This document shows, piece after piece, positions 27,225 to 35,460 of a DNA stretch of 58,925 nt (position 1 is the stretch's first letter; each line of letters opens with the position of its first letter). The notes under the pieces were generated by a model. It saw nothing but the letters and a program-made list of their open reading frames with translations. It made no database searches and had not been told where the DNA came from. The translations under genes were made by a program, and so were the position numbers. Origin of the DNA: JBAZAX01 sp964568625 (lineage in GTDB: Bacteria > Babelota > Babeliae > Babelales > RVW-14); NCBI GenBank assembly GCA_964568625.1, contig CAZMQG010000009.1:1-58925 (forward strand), read 5' to 3'.

Positions 27225-28268
27225 TTATATTTTTGTAGAAATATTCGCACGTACAATCACGGGATGATTATTTTTCAACTGATAACCACTCGGAGATATG
27301 TCATACTTATAATTCCCCAATTTTGAGACAACTAAAGAAAAGTTAGAATCAGAACGGATTAAGCAATCAAACTTAAGCATTGAAAAAAAATCTTCTAAAA
27401 CATGCACAGTGTGATCATGCTTATCACGGCGATAATCAAACGTAATTAACGGATTGTTAAGTACATTTTTATATTTTTCTGCAATTTTTTCAGGATCTTT
27501 ATCATCTGTGAAGATATAAATATATATCTGTTTATTTTGGAATAACTCACATAATTTTTTTATGCTTGATATATAAAAATCGTCATCAACACACTTGAAC
27601 GGGTAGTAGTCATCAAGAAATTGTCTCCCCTCTTTTATTTGCAAATCTTTATCAAAAGACATTGCCAGATCAAATCCATTACTATTTCTTCTTACATGAA
27701 CGGCAACAGTAATTTTATCTACCGGAAGATGTAATAAATCTAACTTACTTTTTGGACTTATAAGATTGCGAATTTCTTCAAGAAATTTTTCATCATTCCA
27801 GTTAACATAAAAATACATCCGTCCATCTTCAATTCGCTCGTACTCCTGTAAGGACTCGGGAAACCATGGAATAATATATAAAATTCCATCATCCGGACAA
27901 ATTTTCACAGTATCAACAAACAACTCTTGAGTTATTGGTTCTATGTCCGTAGATTTTTCTTTTTTCAATGAACTTGCATTTCCAACAGTCACCATCAGTT
28001 CTGCGTCAGACAAAACCAGTTTATCTGAATATTCAAAGGGATAATATAACAACGGAATTTTATATTTATATGAAATCCACTTTGCATGCAAGTAACATAT
28101 CAGACTATCTCCAAACCTTCCCCCGCTCAAATCGTGACTTACTGCGCTTTTCCCAGATTGAAGAAGCCTTCTTGTCTCTTCTTTATACTTTTCACAATCA
28201 AAAGTACTTGCCGGTAAATAAGAGATAAAAAACAACAAAACGATCGCTATCATTTTATTTAAGACCAT
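27225..28268 (-). CDS. Exported fucosyltransferase-like (GT11-type) protein
   Basis: 347 aa with signal peptide (KMIAIVLLFFISYLPAS). SGGRFGDSLICYLHAKWIS near residue 49 resembles the GGLGNQLFQY loop of GT11 alpha-1,2-fucosyltransferases; VAVHVRRNS near 190 matches their HxRRGD motif; and CLIRSDSNFSLVVSKLG near 303 matches the ISNSTFSWWAA motif. These three motifs in the right order support a GT11/GT-B relation, but identity is low and donor sugar is unknown. Export is unusual, since GT11 enzymes normally use cytosolic GDP-fucose; a host-side role is possible. AAAGGAG precedes the start. Followed by the frameshifted glycosyltransferase after 37 bases. Confidence 0.65.
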   Translation of the reverse strand: MVLNKMIAIVLLFFISYLPASTFDCEKYKEETRRLLQSGKSAVSHDLSGGRFGDSLICYLHAKWISYKYKIPLLYYPFEYSDKLVLSDAELMVTVGNASSLKKEKSTDIEPITQELFVDTVKICPDDGILYIIPWFPESLQEYERIEDGRMYFYVNWNDEKFLEEIRNLISPKSKLDLLHLPVDKITVAVHVRRNSNGFDLAMSFDKDLQIKEGRQFLDDYYPFKCVDDDFYISSIKKLCELFQNKQIYIYIFTDDKDPEKIAEKYKNVLNNPLITFDYRRDKHDHTVHVLEDFFSMLKFDCLIRSDSNFSLVVSKLGNYKYDISPSGYQLKNNHPVIVRANISTKI

Positions 28269-28359
28269 TCAACTCCTTTCAATCTCCTCTAACTCTCCTA
28301 ATTTATTTAATGCTTTGAAAAAAATATTAACATGATTTAAAAATTCTATTAATTTAAAT

Positions 28360-28857
28360 TTAAATATATGTCTCACCAACCTGTTTTAGATAATTTCGCA
28401 CAAAACCCTTTACTGAATCAAAGCAATCAGTCGCAAGAATTTCTTCTTTTGTTAACCACTCTACTCGGGACACCTCTTCGACTTGTATTTTGAGTTCTGA
28501 TTCTTCAGCTTCCATTGCGTAAATAAAATCAACATGAATATGTTCAACATCTTTACTGCTTTGTGGAATAATTTGGTAAAGCACACTGTATGGTCGGGGA
28601 AGTTGACAATCAACTTCTCCGGTTAATCCCATATTAAGATCATCGCTAACTATGCGAGCGCTTACTCCTGTCTCTTCAAAAACTTCCCTTAATGCGGCTT
28701 CATGAGGCAACTCATTCGGCTCCATATGTCCACCAGCGGGAAGCCATTTTTGAAGTTTGTTATGAAATATAACTAAGATTTTCGTCTTTTCTGGATTTGT
28801 TACATAGCCAGTAGCTGTAAAATCTCTTCTAAGATTTTTTGTTTTTTCTATTAACAC
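28360..28857 (-). CDS. NUDIX hydrolase
   Basis: A 165-aa NUDIX protein with a canonical box near residues 42-65: GGHMEPNE, then EAALREVFEETGV (GX5EX7REUXEEXGU). It resembles MutT-like dNTP or NDP-X hydrolases with no clear substrate. I choose GTG at 28857, four bases after AGGGGA; an in-frame TTG at 28890 lacks a ribosome site. A promoter lies at 28926-28953. Divergent from transaldolase. Confidence 0.9.
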   Translation of the reverse strand: MLIEKTKNLRRDFTATGYVTNPEKTKILVIFHNKLQKWLPAGGHMEPNELPHEAALREVFEETGVSARIVSDDLNMGLTGEVDCQLPRPYSVLYQIIPQSSKDVEHIHVDFIYAMEAEESELKIQVEEVSRVEWLTKEEILATDCFDSVKGFVRNYLKQVGETYI

Positions 28858-28925
28858 CGTATCCCCTAAAGTAAAACAACCTCTTCCCAAAAAGTTAAAA
28901 ACGTTAATAATAAATTAATAATGCT

Positions 28926-28953
28926 AGAATATTATTAATTCAAAGAAGATCAA
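28926..28953 (-). promoter_or_regulatory. Promoter of the NUDIX gene
   Basis: Minus strand TTGATC (28948-28953), 16 bp, TATTCT (28926-28931) then AGC. It is nearly the same as the promoter of the ankyrin-type cluster. Confidence 0.6.
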
Positions 28954-29009
28954 ACTGAAATCGTAAAAATTTTATAAAGTAATTTGATAAAAGAAGAAAG
29001 GATCCTGAG

Positions 29010-29669
29010 ATGAAAATATTTCTTGATACCGCCAATCGCGAACAAATTAAAAAATGGACCGAAACAGGACTTATCGATGGGGTTACAACAAATCCAACTC
29101 TATTAAGCAAAGAAGATTCAAACACAAAAAAAGTCTTACTAGATATTTGCAGCATGGTTAATGGTCCGGTAAGCATTGAGGTTGTAGAGAAGGATCCGGA
29201 TGCCGTTTATAAACAGGCAAAAGAAATTTCAAATTTTGCCAAAAACGTTGTTGTAAAAATTCCATGTATGCCGGAATATTTTCCTACAATCCATAAACTT
29301 GTTTGTGATGGAGTAAAAATTAACGTCACGCTAGTTTTCACAGAAATTCAGGCATTGTTGGTCGCAAAACTGGGCGTAACATTTATCTCTCCATTTGTGG
29401 GACGCTGGGATGACATAGGAAAAGATGGCGTAGATTTTGTAGAAAACATCGTAACAATAAAACAAAACTATGACTTTAAGTCAGAAATTTTGGCCGCATC
29501 AATTCGCAACGTACATCAATGGCAAAGGCTGGCTTATGCAGGCGTGGATATTATAACTGTTCCGGCTGAAGTTATCGAAAAAGCAATTAAACATCCTCTA
29601 TCAACTCAAGGCGTAGAAGCATTTGATAAAGATTGGAAAAAATTAAACAAAAAAAGCCTGTTCGAGTAA
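29010..29669 (+). CDS. tal: Transaldolase (short, fructose-6-phosphate aldolase/TalC type)
   Basis: Transfers dihydroxyacetone units between sugar phosphates. 219 aa, typical of the small transaldolase subfamily. Asp6 in FLDTAN, GVTTNPTLL near residues 24-32, Schiff-base Lys83 in VVVKIPC, NVTLVFTEIQA and SPFVGRWDD near 129 are all present. AAAGGA ribosome site. With transketolase it allows interconversion of pentose and hexose phosphates without the oxidative branch; whether it acts as transaldolase or F6P aldolase cannot be told from sequence alone. Confidence 0.95.
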   Translation: MKIFLDTANREQIKKWTETGLIDGVTTNPTLLSKEDSNTKKVLLDICSMVNGPVSIEVVEKDPDAVYKQAKEISNFAKNVVVKIPCMPEYFPTIHKLVCDGVKINVTLVFTEIQALLVAKLGVTFISPFVGRWDDIGKDGVDFVENIVTIKQNYDFKSEILAASIRNVHQWQRLAYAGVDIITVPAEVIEKAIKHPLSTQGVEAFDKDWKKLNKKSLFE

Positions 29670-29751
29670 GACCTACCCCAACTCGATAACTTTAAATTTT
29701 GAGATAGCAATGCACGGCACTGTAAATTTATGGAATTTTATTAATCCTTAG

Positions 29752-29772
29752 ATCCTGAAACAAGTTCAGAAT
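29752..29772. repeat. Dispersed palindromic repeat, copy 1
   Basis: ATCCTGAA (29752-29759), loop ACAAG, TTCAGAAT (29765-29772), within TAGATCCTGAAACAAGTTCA and followed by GACA. The same unit with two changes lies at 44798-44818. Confidence 0.7.
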
Positions 29773-29921
29773 GACACAACACTAAACAAAAGACATTTTA
29801 GCGAACAAGTATAAAAATATTTACAAAATAAACTTAGATTCTTTTGTAAAAAATAAATTTTTGACTTAAGAATATATTCATAAAAACAATCACACCGTTT
29901 AAATCGCGTTAAAAGCAAGAA

Positions 29922-29946
29922 CTGCACGCATGTTTAGTGCGTGCAG
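29922..29946. terminator. Hairpin between transaldolase and PLD genes
   Basis: 9-bp perfect stem CTGCACGCA / TGCGTGCAG (29922-29930, 29938-29946), loop TGTTTAG, followed on the plus strand by TAAGATTTTTT and on the minus strand by a T-rich stretch. It separates convergent genes. Confidence 0.7.
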
Positions 29947-30010
29947 TAAGATTTTTTAAGTTATAATTTTAAGATAATTTGTAATAAAATTATAAAATTA
30001 ATATAAAAAT

Positions 30011-30670
30011 TTAATATCGCGGCGGAATTGAAAAAAGATCTTTAAGTCTGTCCCAAAAATTGTCCACTTCTCGGTCTAAATGCTTATTTTTTTGCCTGCT
30101 ATTTTGACTACATTGCTTTTTACTCGAACGATATGTATGTGCAGTCGTAGCTCGACCTTTTAAAATCTCAAACTGCTTCTCAAATTTTGCATAAACTTTT
30201 TTATTTGTTGTTACAATTACATTTTCCTGATTTTTCTGATTTGCACTTCTTGTCCAATTAAAAGAACCTGTCCAAACCTGGTTATCAAGAAGTGCAAACT
30301 TATTATGCATTAAAGGGGTTCCGAACTTGGATTTTTTACCTTGAATAGTAAAAACATAAACATCTATTCCATTCTCTTTTAAAAGTTCTCCCTTGCCATA
30401 CTCATAATCCATGGTTGCATTATCGACAATAATTTTGACATCAACGCCACGTTTTTTTGCATTAATCAGTGCATCTGCAATTAAAGCATCCGTAAACATA
30501 TAAACAGCCCCATAAATCTTACGTTTTGTGCTATTAATGAGACTAATTAACTGCTCTGCAGGATGATCGTCAGGCGAAAAATACGCTTCAGAGTGTGCCT
30601 GTAAAGACAAATAAAAGACCAAACTTACCAAGCTAAAAGCTAAAAGTCTTTTAATAAATTGTTCACGCAT
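30011..30670 (-). CDS. Exported phospholipase D-family protein (Nuc-like nuclease)
   Basis: 219 aa with signal peptide (RLLAFSLVSLVFYLSLQAHS). A single HKD motif is present: His122, Lys124 and Asp129 in MHNKFALLDN, followed by GSFNWT at 135-140. One HKD per chain means it acts as a dimer, like the Nuc endonuclease and mitochondrial PLD6. The C-terminal 40 residues are basic (RSSKKQCSQNSRQKNKH). Either nucleic acid or phospholipid could be the substrate; the basic tail and small size favour nucleic acid. Confidence 0.9.
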   Translation of the reverse strand: MREQFIKRLLAFSLVSLVFYLSLQAHSEAYFSPDDHPAEQLISLINSTKRKIYGAVYMFTDALIADALINAKKRGVDVKIIVDNATMDYEYGKGELLKENGIDVYVFTIQGKKSKFGTPLMHNKFALLDNQVWTGSFNWTRSANQKNQENVIVTTNKKVYAKFEKQFEILKGRATTAHTYRSSKKQCSQNSRQKNKHLDREVDNFWDRLKDLFSIPPRY

Positions 30671-30786
30671 TAAAGGCCTTCATTTTTTAAGCAGTTGAAA
30701 TTTTAATATATTATATTTAATTTTAAATTATTCAGAAAAAATGTCATTGTTTGACCATAACTGATTTTTTAAAAAAGGAGAAGAGG

Positions 30787-31416
30787 ATGAAACATTATGG
30801 AAGATCTACGTCATTTATTGTTGGAATCAGCCTAATTTATATACATTTGCACGCAAACCATGCACTAGAAGCTAAAACGCTACAACAAATGCAAGATCTA
30901 TACAAAAACATAGGCAACGATTTAATGTGTATAAGAAAAGAGTTTGTAGCAGCGCAACCAAAAGTATACTCAATTCTCGACCAAGTCGACAAAATGTACA
31001 ATCTTGCAAAAGTAACTGCCGAAAAAAAACATAATTTAAATGCTCTTCTTAAAAATCAATCAAGTGAAACAAATAAACTTTATGCGGAAATTAATACGCT
31101 AAAGTCAAAAATTACAGCAAGCGAAGAAGAGCTAATGAATACACGCAAAAAACTTGTTAATGCCAATAACGCGCTTGAAAAAGAAAAAGCCAACAAACTA
31201 CAAATATCACAAGAAAAAATACATTCACAATCTCAACAAAGCGAACCCAATAAATCAAACACACATTCAATCCCAGAAAAAAAACAATCTGATCCGGGCG
31301 ACCTAATGCATGAAATAAGAAGCTTAAAGGGTTTATCTGAAGAGGAAAAAAATCTTTTAAAACAGGCTCAAAGCTTAAGCCTTAGCTCAACTTCCGCACC
31401 AAGCTCTCCTCGTTGA
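30787..31416 (+). CDS. Exported coiled-coil protein
   Basis: 209 aa from the ATG at 30787, which has AAGGAG six bases upstream; the longer frame from 30751 has none. Weak signal peptide (STSFIVGISLIYIHLHANHA). Residues about 25-155 form a long heptad-rich coiled coil (NKLYAEINTLKSKITASEEE, LVNANNALEKEKANKLQ), then a Ser/Gln/Lys-rich low-complexity stretch and a Ser-rich C-terminus. No family known. The last 49 bases overlap the 3' end of the opposite tamB-like gene. Confidence 0.75.
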   Translation: MKHYGRSTSFIVGISLIYIHLHANHALEAKTLQQMQDLYKNIGNDLMCIRKEFVAAQPKVYSILDQVDKMYNLAKVTAEKKHNLNALLKNQSSETNKLYAEINTLKSKITASEEELMNTRKKLVNANNALEKEKANKLQISQEKIHSQSQQSEPNKSNTHSIPEKKQSDPGDLMHEIRSLKGLSEEEKNLLKQAQSLSLSSTSAPSSPR

Positions 31417-34166
31417 TCAACGCTACCCTTCAAACTAACATCATCTGAAAGTTGGTATTCAACCTGCGCATTAAAATCATCTTGCATGTTAAAGTTCTTC
31501 TGAATCTGTGCTTTAACCTGCTCGGAAAGATTTGCAGAGACTGTCCCCTTTATTCCACCTCTTGCAGATTGATTTGTAAAATCCGGAGTAATTTGAATAT
31601 ATTTAAACGGTTTGGCAAGTTTTTGAAAAAAGCTTGTAGCTCCCGGGGAAATTGACTTGTTTCCAAGAACTATATCATGTAAATTTTGCTCAAGCATTGC
31701 AAATAGGTCTGTCTGAAGCTTTGCAGCTTCGGACCCAGATAAAAGAAGGCCCAATATCTGTTCTTCAGTTAATTCAGGATTCGACTCAAGAAGAATTATG
31801 GGTTTTTGTAAAGACCCTGTAGCCTGAAGTGTTATCTGATACTTATTTATTCTATTACGAGCTATCAAGTCAATAATTGGATCATTCATTTGGTTTGAGA
31901 TAAATTGAACTTTGCCATACTCAAAATATAATTTCGTTTGTAAAAATTTAATGTGACCGCTATCAAGCCGAATAGACCCCGTTAATTGAGGTATTCTCAT
32001 TACGTTTTTACTTTTTTGATACAATATTCGCAAATTTATCGAAGCACTTGTTTCAAGCGAAGGAGTCTTTGCCTTTATCGGTTGTTCACTTGAAAGCCTA
32101 ATATCAAAATCAAAGTCATTATTTTGCAAAAATGATATTCCCATTGGACTTGCAAACGATTTATTTTCCGGTAAAGACAAAATATTTTCTCTAAGAATGG
32201 ATCTTTTTGCAACCAACTGAGCAAAAGCCTTGTAATTTTCATGCGAAGTTTTCTTTATAAGGACATTACCATAAATAATTGCAAGCAAATCCCTTTTCCA
32301 ATTAATCAGCAAATCTTTAATCTTTAAAGGTACGTGTAAATTACTTAATGCATTGTGTTCATCAAATTGAATAATAATTTTAGGGCTTGAAATTTCTCCC
32401 TTAAAAAAACCTACTTGTGTATTATTAAGAATGATTTTTCGAGAATTTGCATTAATATCAAAATCCGTTTTCAGATTCTCAATTATGTTTCTACTCTCCG
32501 GAATATAAAATTTACCACTTAAAAGCTTTACAGATCCGTGAAGATGTGAAAAATCACTTTGATCGATGGCTAAATTAAATATGCAATTACGCCCCAAAAT
32601 TAAATGTTTTGTACTTTGCGACAAAAATGATCGCATAAATGCAAAGCTAACACTACCATGCAAAATCTTACTCTCAATATCAGAACACTGCATATCAATC
32701 AATTTTTGACCATTTGATTTATAAATCCACTTTAAAAGACAAGGGCTTGGCAAAAATTGAGAATTAATCTCATACTCACCCTTACGCGTAGTCCCTGTAA
32801 TTTTTAATTCATCTTTTTCGAATTTGAACATTCCATCATATTTAAACGATTTACTAGATGAATAGTCTGAAAGATTGATGCTATAATCTCCGGATAACTT
32901 GAAATCCTTATCGATCACACCACAAATAAAGAATTTTTTTGGCCCTATTTCATACCCACCAAATCCCAATCGCTTTGATGATTCTTTAAAAAACTTAATT
33001 GGGAGTTTATTCATCAGCTTTATTTTACCTGCTGATTTATGCCAATCCCATTTTAATAAGCCCAAAGCTTGAAAATCTTGGTTATATAAAAAATCAATTT
33101 CTGCTGTCAATTTTTCATTAGTGCTTTCTTTCAATACTAAATCAACTTTTCCCAATTTAAGATCTTTTATTCTTAAATCATCAATAAATAGACTGCTTCC
33201 AACAGCAATTCTTGAATCATTTAACAACCATTCAAAATCCAGCTGACATCTCCCATTAACGCCTGAATCAACAGGTGAAACACCTGATTCAAAAAATCCG
33301 GCCACTTGTAAAGCAATCTCTACAGGCAAAATTCCATTAATCTTTATTTTATCCATAACATATGACACGTCTAAATTAAAATCCAAGCCTAAGTTTTTAA
33401 TTTTTATACATTTCTTGTCATTATTCCAAACACCGCTTATAGAATAGCTTTGAGTTGGTGTTGGAATTAAAGATTTTATTGCACTATCAACCTTGGCTAA
33501 CCATGAAGAAGTATTTCTACTACGATAAAAATTTCCAGAGGTTGAAAACTGCTTAATAAAAACTTTATTATCAATGCTAAATTGTGCATTTCTTATTGAA
33601 AGATCACCCTGCCAAGAATTTTGTAAATTATCTTTTTTTGCATGTTTAATTTTTTGAATCAGACATGAACCATCCACTTGAACATGGTAAGTATGCGGTA
33701 AATGCAAAATGTTTAAATCGAGATTATTTAGGCAAACAGACTTGATCGCAATATTAAAATCATCAGACTGGCCAGAAAATATAGCTGCTATATGTGAAAA
33801 AATATCCGGTGTGCCACCGGTTAAACCGGAAGTCACGTCAATATTATCAAATTCAAGGTCCAGATTTATTTTTTTCTTACGCAAAAATGCAAGCGGTTGA
33901 GCATGAACTTTGCACTGATCAAAACCCCAATGACAATTATCTTTTTTAAGATATTTCACATGACCTTTATTCAAGTATAATGAACACGTAAAAAGATTAA
34001 CACGCGAAGATTTCGTGTCAATCTTCACATGCCACTCTTTTTCTAATGTAGCTATGATTTTTTTTGTAATTGCAAGCTCAACTTCTGAGTTATTTTGTAG
34101 GATCCAAACAGAAAGAACTAACCCCACAAAAATTGCACTTAACAATCTAAAAAACTGTTTTATCAT
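31368..34166 (-). CDS. TamB/DUF490-family translocation and assembly protein
   Basis: 932 aa. An N-terminal membrane anchor (FFRLLSAIFVGLVLSVWIL) is followed by a long repetitive beta-rich AsmA/TamB-like region that would form a lipid-conducting groove across the periplasm. The C-terminal TamB domain is clear: LTEEQILGLLLSG near residue 790, then TVSANLSEQVKAQIQKNF and VEYQLSDDVSLKGSVDQRGE. E. coli TamB is about 1260 aa, so this is a shorter version. Its role would be outer-membrane protein or phospholipid delivery. No tamA is adjacent. It starts 18 bases after the pseudopilin gene and ends inside the opposite coiled-coil gene. Confidence 0.85.
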   Translation of the reverse strand: MIKQFFRLLSAIFVGLVLSVWILQNNSEVELAITKKIIATLEKEWHVKIDTKSSRVNLFTCSLYLNKGHVKYLKKDNCHWGFDQCKVHAQPLAFLRKKKINLDLEFDNIDVTSGLTGGTPDIFSHIAAIFSGQSDDFNIAIKSVCLNNLDLNILHLPHTYHVQVDGSCLIQKIKHAKKDNLQNSWQGDLSIRNAQFSIDNKVFIKQFSTSGNFYRSRNTSSWLAKVDSAIKSLIPTPTQSYSISGVWNNDKKCIKIKNLGLDFNLDVSYVMDKIKINGILPVEIALQVAGFFESGVSPVDSGVNGRCQLDFEWLLNDSRIAVGSSLFIDDLRIKDLKLGKVDLVLKESTNEKLTAEIDFLYNQDFQALGLLKWDWHKSAGKIKLMNKLPIKFFKESSKRLGFGGYEIGPKKFFICGVIDKDFKLSGDYSINLSDYSSSKSFKYDGMFKFEKDELKITGTTRKGEYEINSQFLPSPCLLKWIYKSNGQKLIDMQCSDIESKILHGSVSFAFMRSFLSQSTKHLILGRNCIFNLAIDQSDFSHLHGSVKLLSGKFYIPESRNIIENLKTDFDINANSRKIILNNTQVGFFKGEISSPKIIIQFDEHNALSNLHVPLKIKDLLINWKRDLLAIIYGNVLIKKTSHENYKAFAQLVAKRSILRENILSLPENKSFASPMGISFLQNNDFDFDIRLSSEQPIKAKTPSLETSASINLRILYQKSKNVMRIPQLTGSIRLDSGHIKFLQTKLYFEYGKVQFISNQMNDPIIDLIARNRINKYQITLQATGSLQKPIILLESNPELTEEQILGLLLSGSEAAKLQTDLFAMLEQNLHDIVLGNKSISPGATSFFQKLAKPFKYIQITPDFTNQSARGGIKGTVSANLSEQVKAQIQKNFNMQDDFNAQVEYQLSDDVSLKGSVDQRGELGAEVELRLKL

Positions 34167-34184
34167 TAAAAATCCATGCTAAGA

Positions 34185-34733
34185 TCATGTACCAAATATT
34201 TTCCATACTGAATTTTCGTATTTGTACCTACGTATATATGATACCTGAGATACGGAACAAGTTAAAGCGCCCATACTTTTATGAGATTTATCTACCAAAT
34301 AAATTGTACCATGTGAAATCCGACCGTTCGGCCAGAAGCTTACTTCGTTATTAAATTTTCTATCTGAATTATTAATATTTTTTTCCAAACTAATAAATTT
34401 TTCAATTTTTTTGGTCGGACTACTTGGTGGACCCATAACTCCATCAATAAACCCAAATATAACTCCATCTGCTAACTGAATCCTAATATTTGAATTTTCA
34501 GTTTGGTAAGAGTAGCAATTATTTATCTGGTCAAAAATTATAGAATATTTTTTATTGCCGGCGATTGCCCTTTGTTGCAGATAAGAAAATGTTACAAAAA
34601 GTTTATCCAATTCTTTTGACAACAAATAATTATTAAAAAAATCAAGCCTAGGAACGGCAACGGTAACCATAACTAAAATTAAGCTTAAAAAAATCAGTAG
34701 CTCAACCAGGCTGAACGATTTTTTTAACAGCAT
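34185..34733 (-). CDS. Type II/IV pseudopilin-like protein (GspH/FimT type)
   Basis: 182 aa with a class III signal: short basic leader MLLKKS, then FSLVELLIFLSLILVMVTVAVP with Glu5 of the mature N-terminal helix. The residue before the cleavage site is Ser, not the usual Gly, so processing by prepilin peptidase may be altered. The body (FVTFSYLQQRAIAGNKKYSI, VSFWPNGRISHGTIYL) matches GspH/FimT minor pseudopilins. It starts five bases after ruvA stops, so it is in an operon ruvA-pseudopilin-tamB. It hints at a type II secretion or type IV pilus system elsewhere in the genome. Confidence 0.85.
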   Translation of the reverse strand: MLLKKSFSLVELLIFLSLILVMVTVAVPRLDFFNNYLLSKELDKLFVTFSYLQQRAIAGNKKYSIIFDQINNCYSYQTENSNIRIQLADGVIFGFIDGVMGPPSSPTKKIEKFISLEKNINNSDRKFNNEVSFWPNGRISHGTIYLVDKSHKSMGALTCSVSQVSYIRRYKYENSVWKIFGT

Positions 34734-34738
34734 AATAT

Positions 34739-35347
34739 TTATGCTTTACTTGAAGTGAGATACGTAAGAGCCGATCGAATGAGATGGTCCAATGAAACAT
34801 TTTCACCGGTATACTTCTTGGTTAAATGCTGCAACGCTTGCGATGTCTCCTGTTTTGAGTAGCCAAGTGAAGCCAGGACCTCTCCAATATTTTGCCACTG
34901 AACAAAATCTTGCTGCCCCTCAGACACACTAATTTGTCCCGAAGACAACATTTTTGTAACTTTGTGTTTCAATGTAACAATTATTTGTTCAGCTTTTTTA
35001 GCCCCAATGCCATTTACGCTACTCAACATTTTTTCATTTTGTGAACTAACAATATTTAAAAACTCATTAGCTCCAATTTGTGATAAAACACTTAATGCAA
35101 TAGAAGGCCCAATTTTGGGACACTCAATTATCATTAAAAAAACTTTACGCTCAAGATCAGTTTGAAAACCATAAAAGCTAGGCCCATTTTCCGGATTCCA
35201 ATGTAAATATGTGAAAAATTCTGCATCGCTATCTTTATGCAATGATCCAGCCTGCGGAACATACAGTAAAAAACCAATCCCATTGACTAATAATGTTACA
35301 GTTTTCTCAGAGACGTCTTTTATTTTACCACTTAAATAACTTATCAT
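34739..35347 (-). CDS. ruvA: Holliday junction branch migration protein RuvA
   Basis: DNA-binding subunit that holds the Holliday junction for RuvB. I start it at 35347 (MISYLSGKI), the conserved RuvA start, with GAGGAAG upstream; the frame extends seven codons further. Domain I OB-fold (residues 1-62), domain II with two helix-hairpin-helix motifs (ECPKIGPSIALSVLSQ; VNGIGAKKAEQIIVTLK), and domain III for RuvB contact near 150-200. Length 202 aa is typical. First gene of the operon with the pseudopilin and tamB-like genes; ruvB and ruvC are not here. Confidence 0.96.
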   Translation of the reverse strand: MISYLSGKIKDVSEKTVTLLVNGIGFLLYVPQAGSLHKDSDAEFFTYLHWNPENGPSFYGFQTDLERKVFLMIIECPKIGPSIALSVLSQIGANEFLNIVSSQNEKMLSSVNGIGAKKAEQIIVTLKHKVTKMLSSGQISVSEGQQDFVQWQNIGEVLASLGYSKQETSQALQHLTKKYTGENVSLDHLIRSALTYLTSSKA

Positions 35348-35460
35348 TCTAACTTCCTCTTGTTTCAATGCTTATCTTAAAATTATTTGTAATAATTTTA
35401 ATAGCATAAAACCTTTTTAATCAAGAAATATTAGATTCAAGCATTTCGCGATGATGTTTA

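Larger units (their letters stand above)
29670..30010. other. Intergenic region with a dispersed palindromic repeat and a hairpin
   Basis: No coding potential. It contains the ATCCTGAA / TTCAGAAT palindrome at 29752-29772, a copy of the repeat at 44798-44818, and a hairpin at 29922-29946. The rest is A/T-rich. Confidence 0.6.

Noticed and set aside
27008..27256. Separate 82-aa gene overlapping the glycosyltransferase start
   Set aside because: Its useful part is the signal-peptide leader of the glycosyltransferase in another frame; the rest is an out-of-frame reading of the enzyme.
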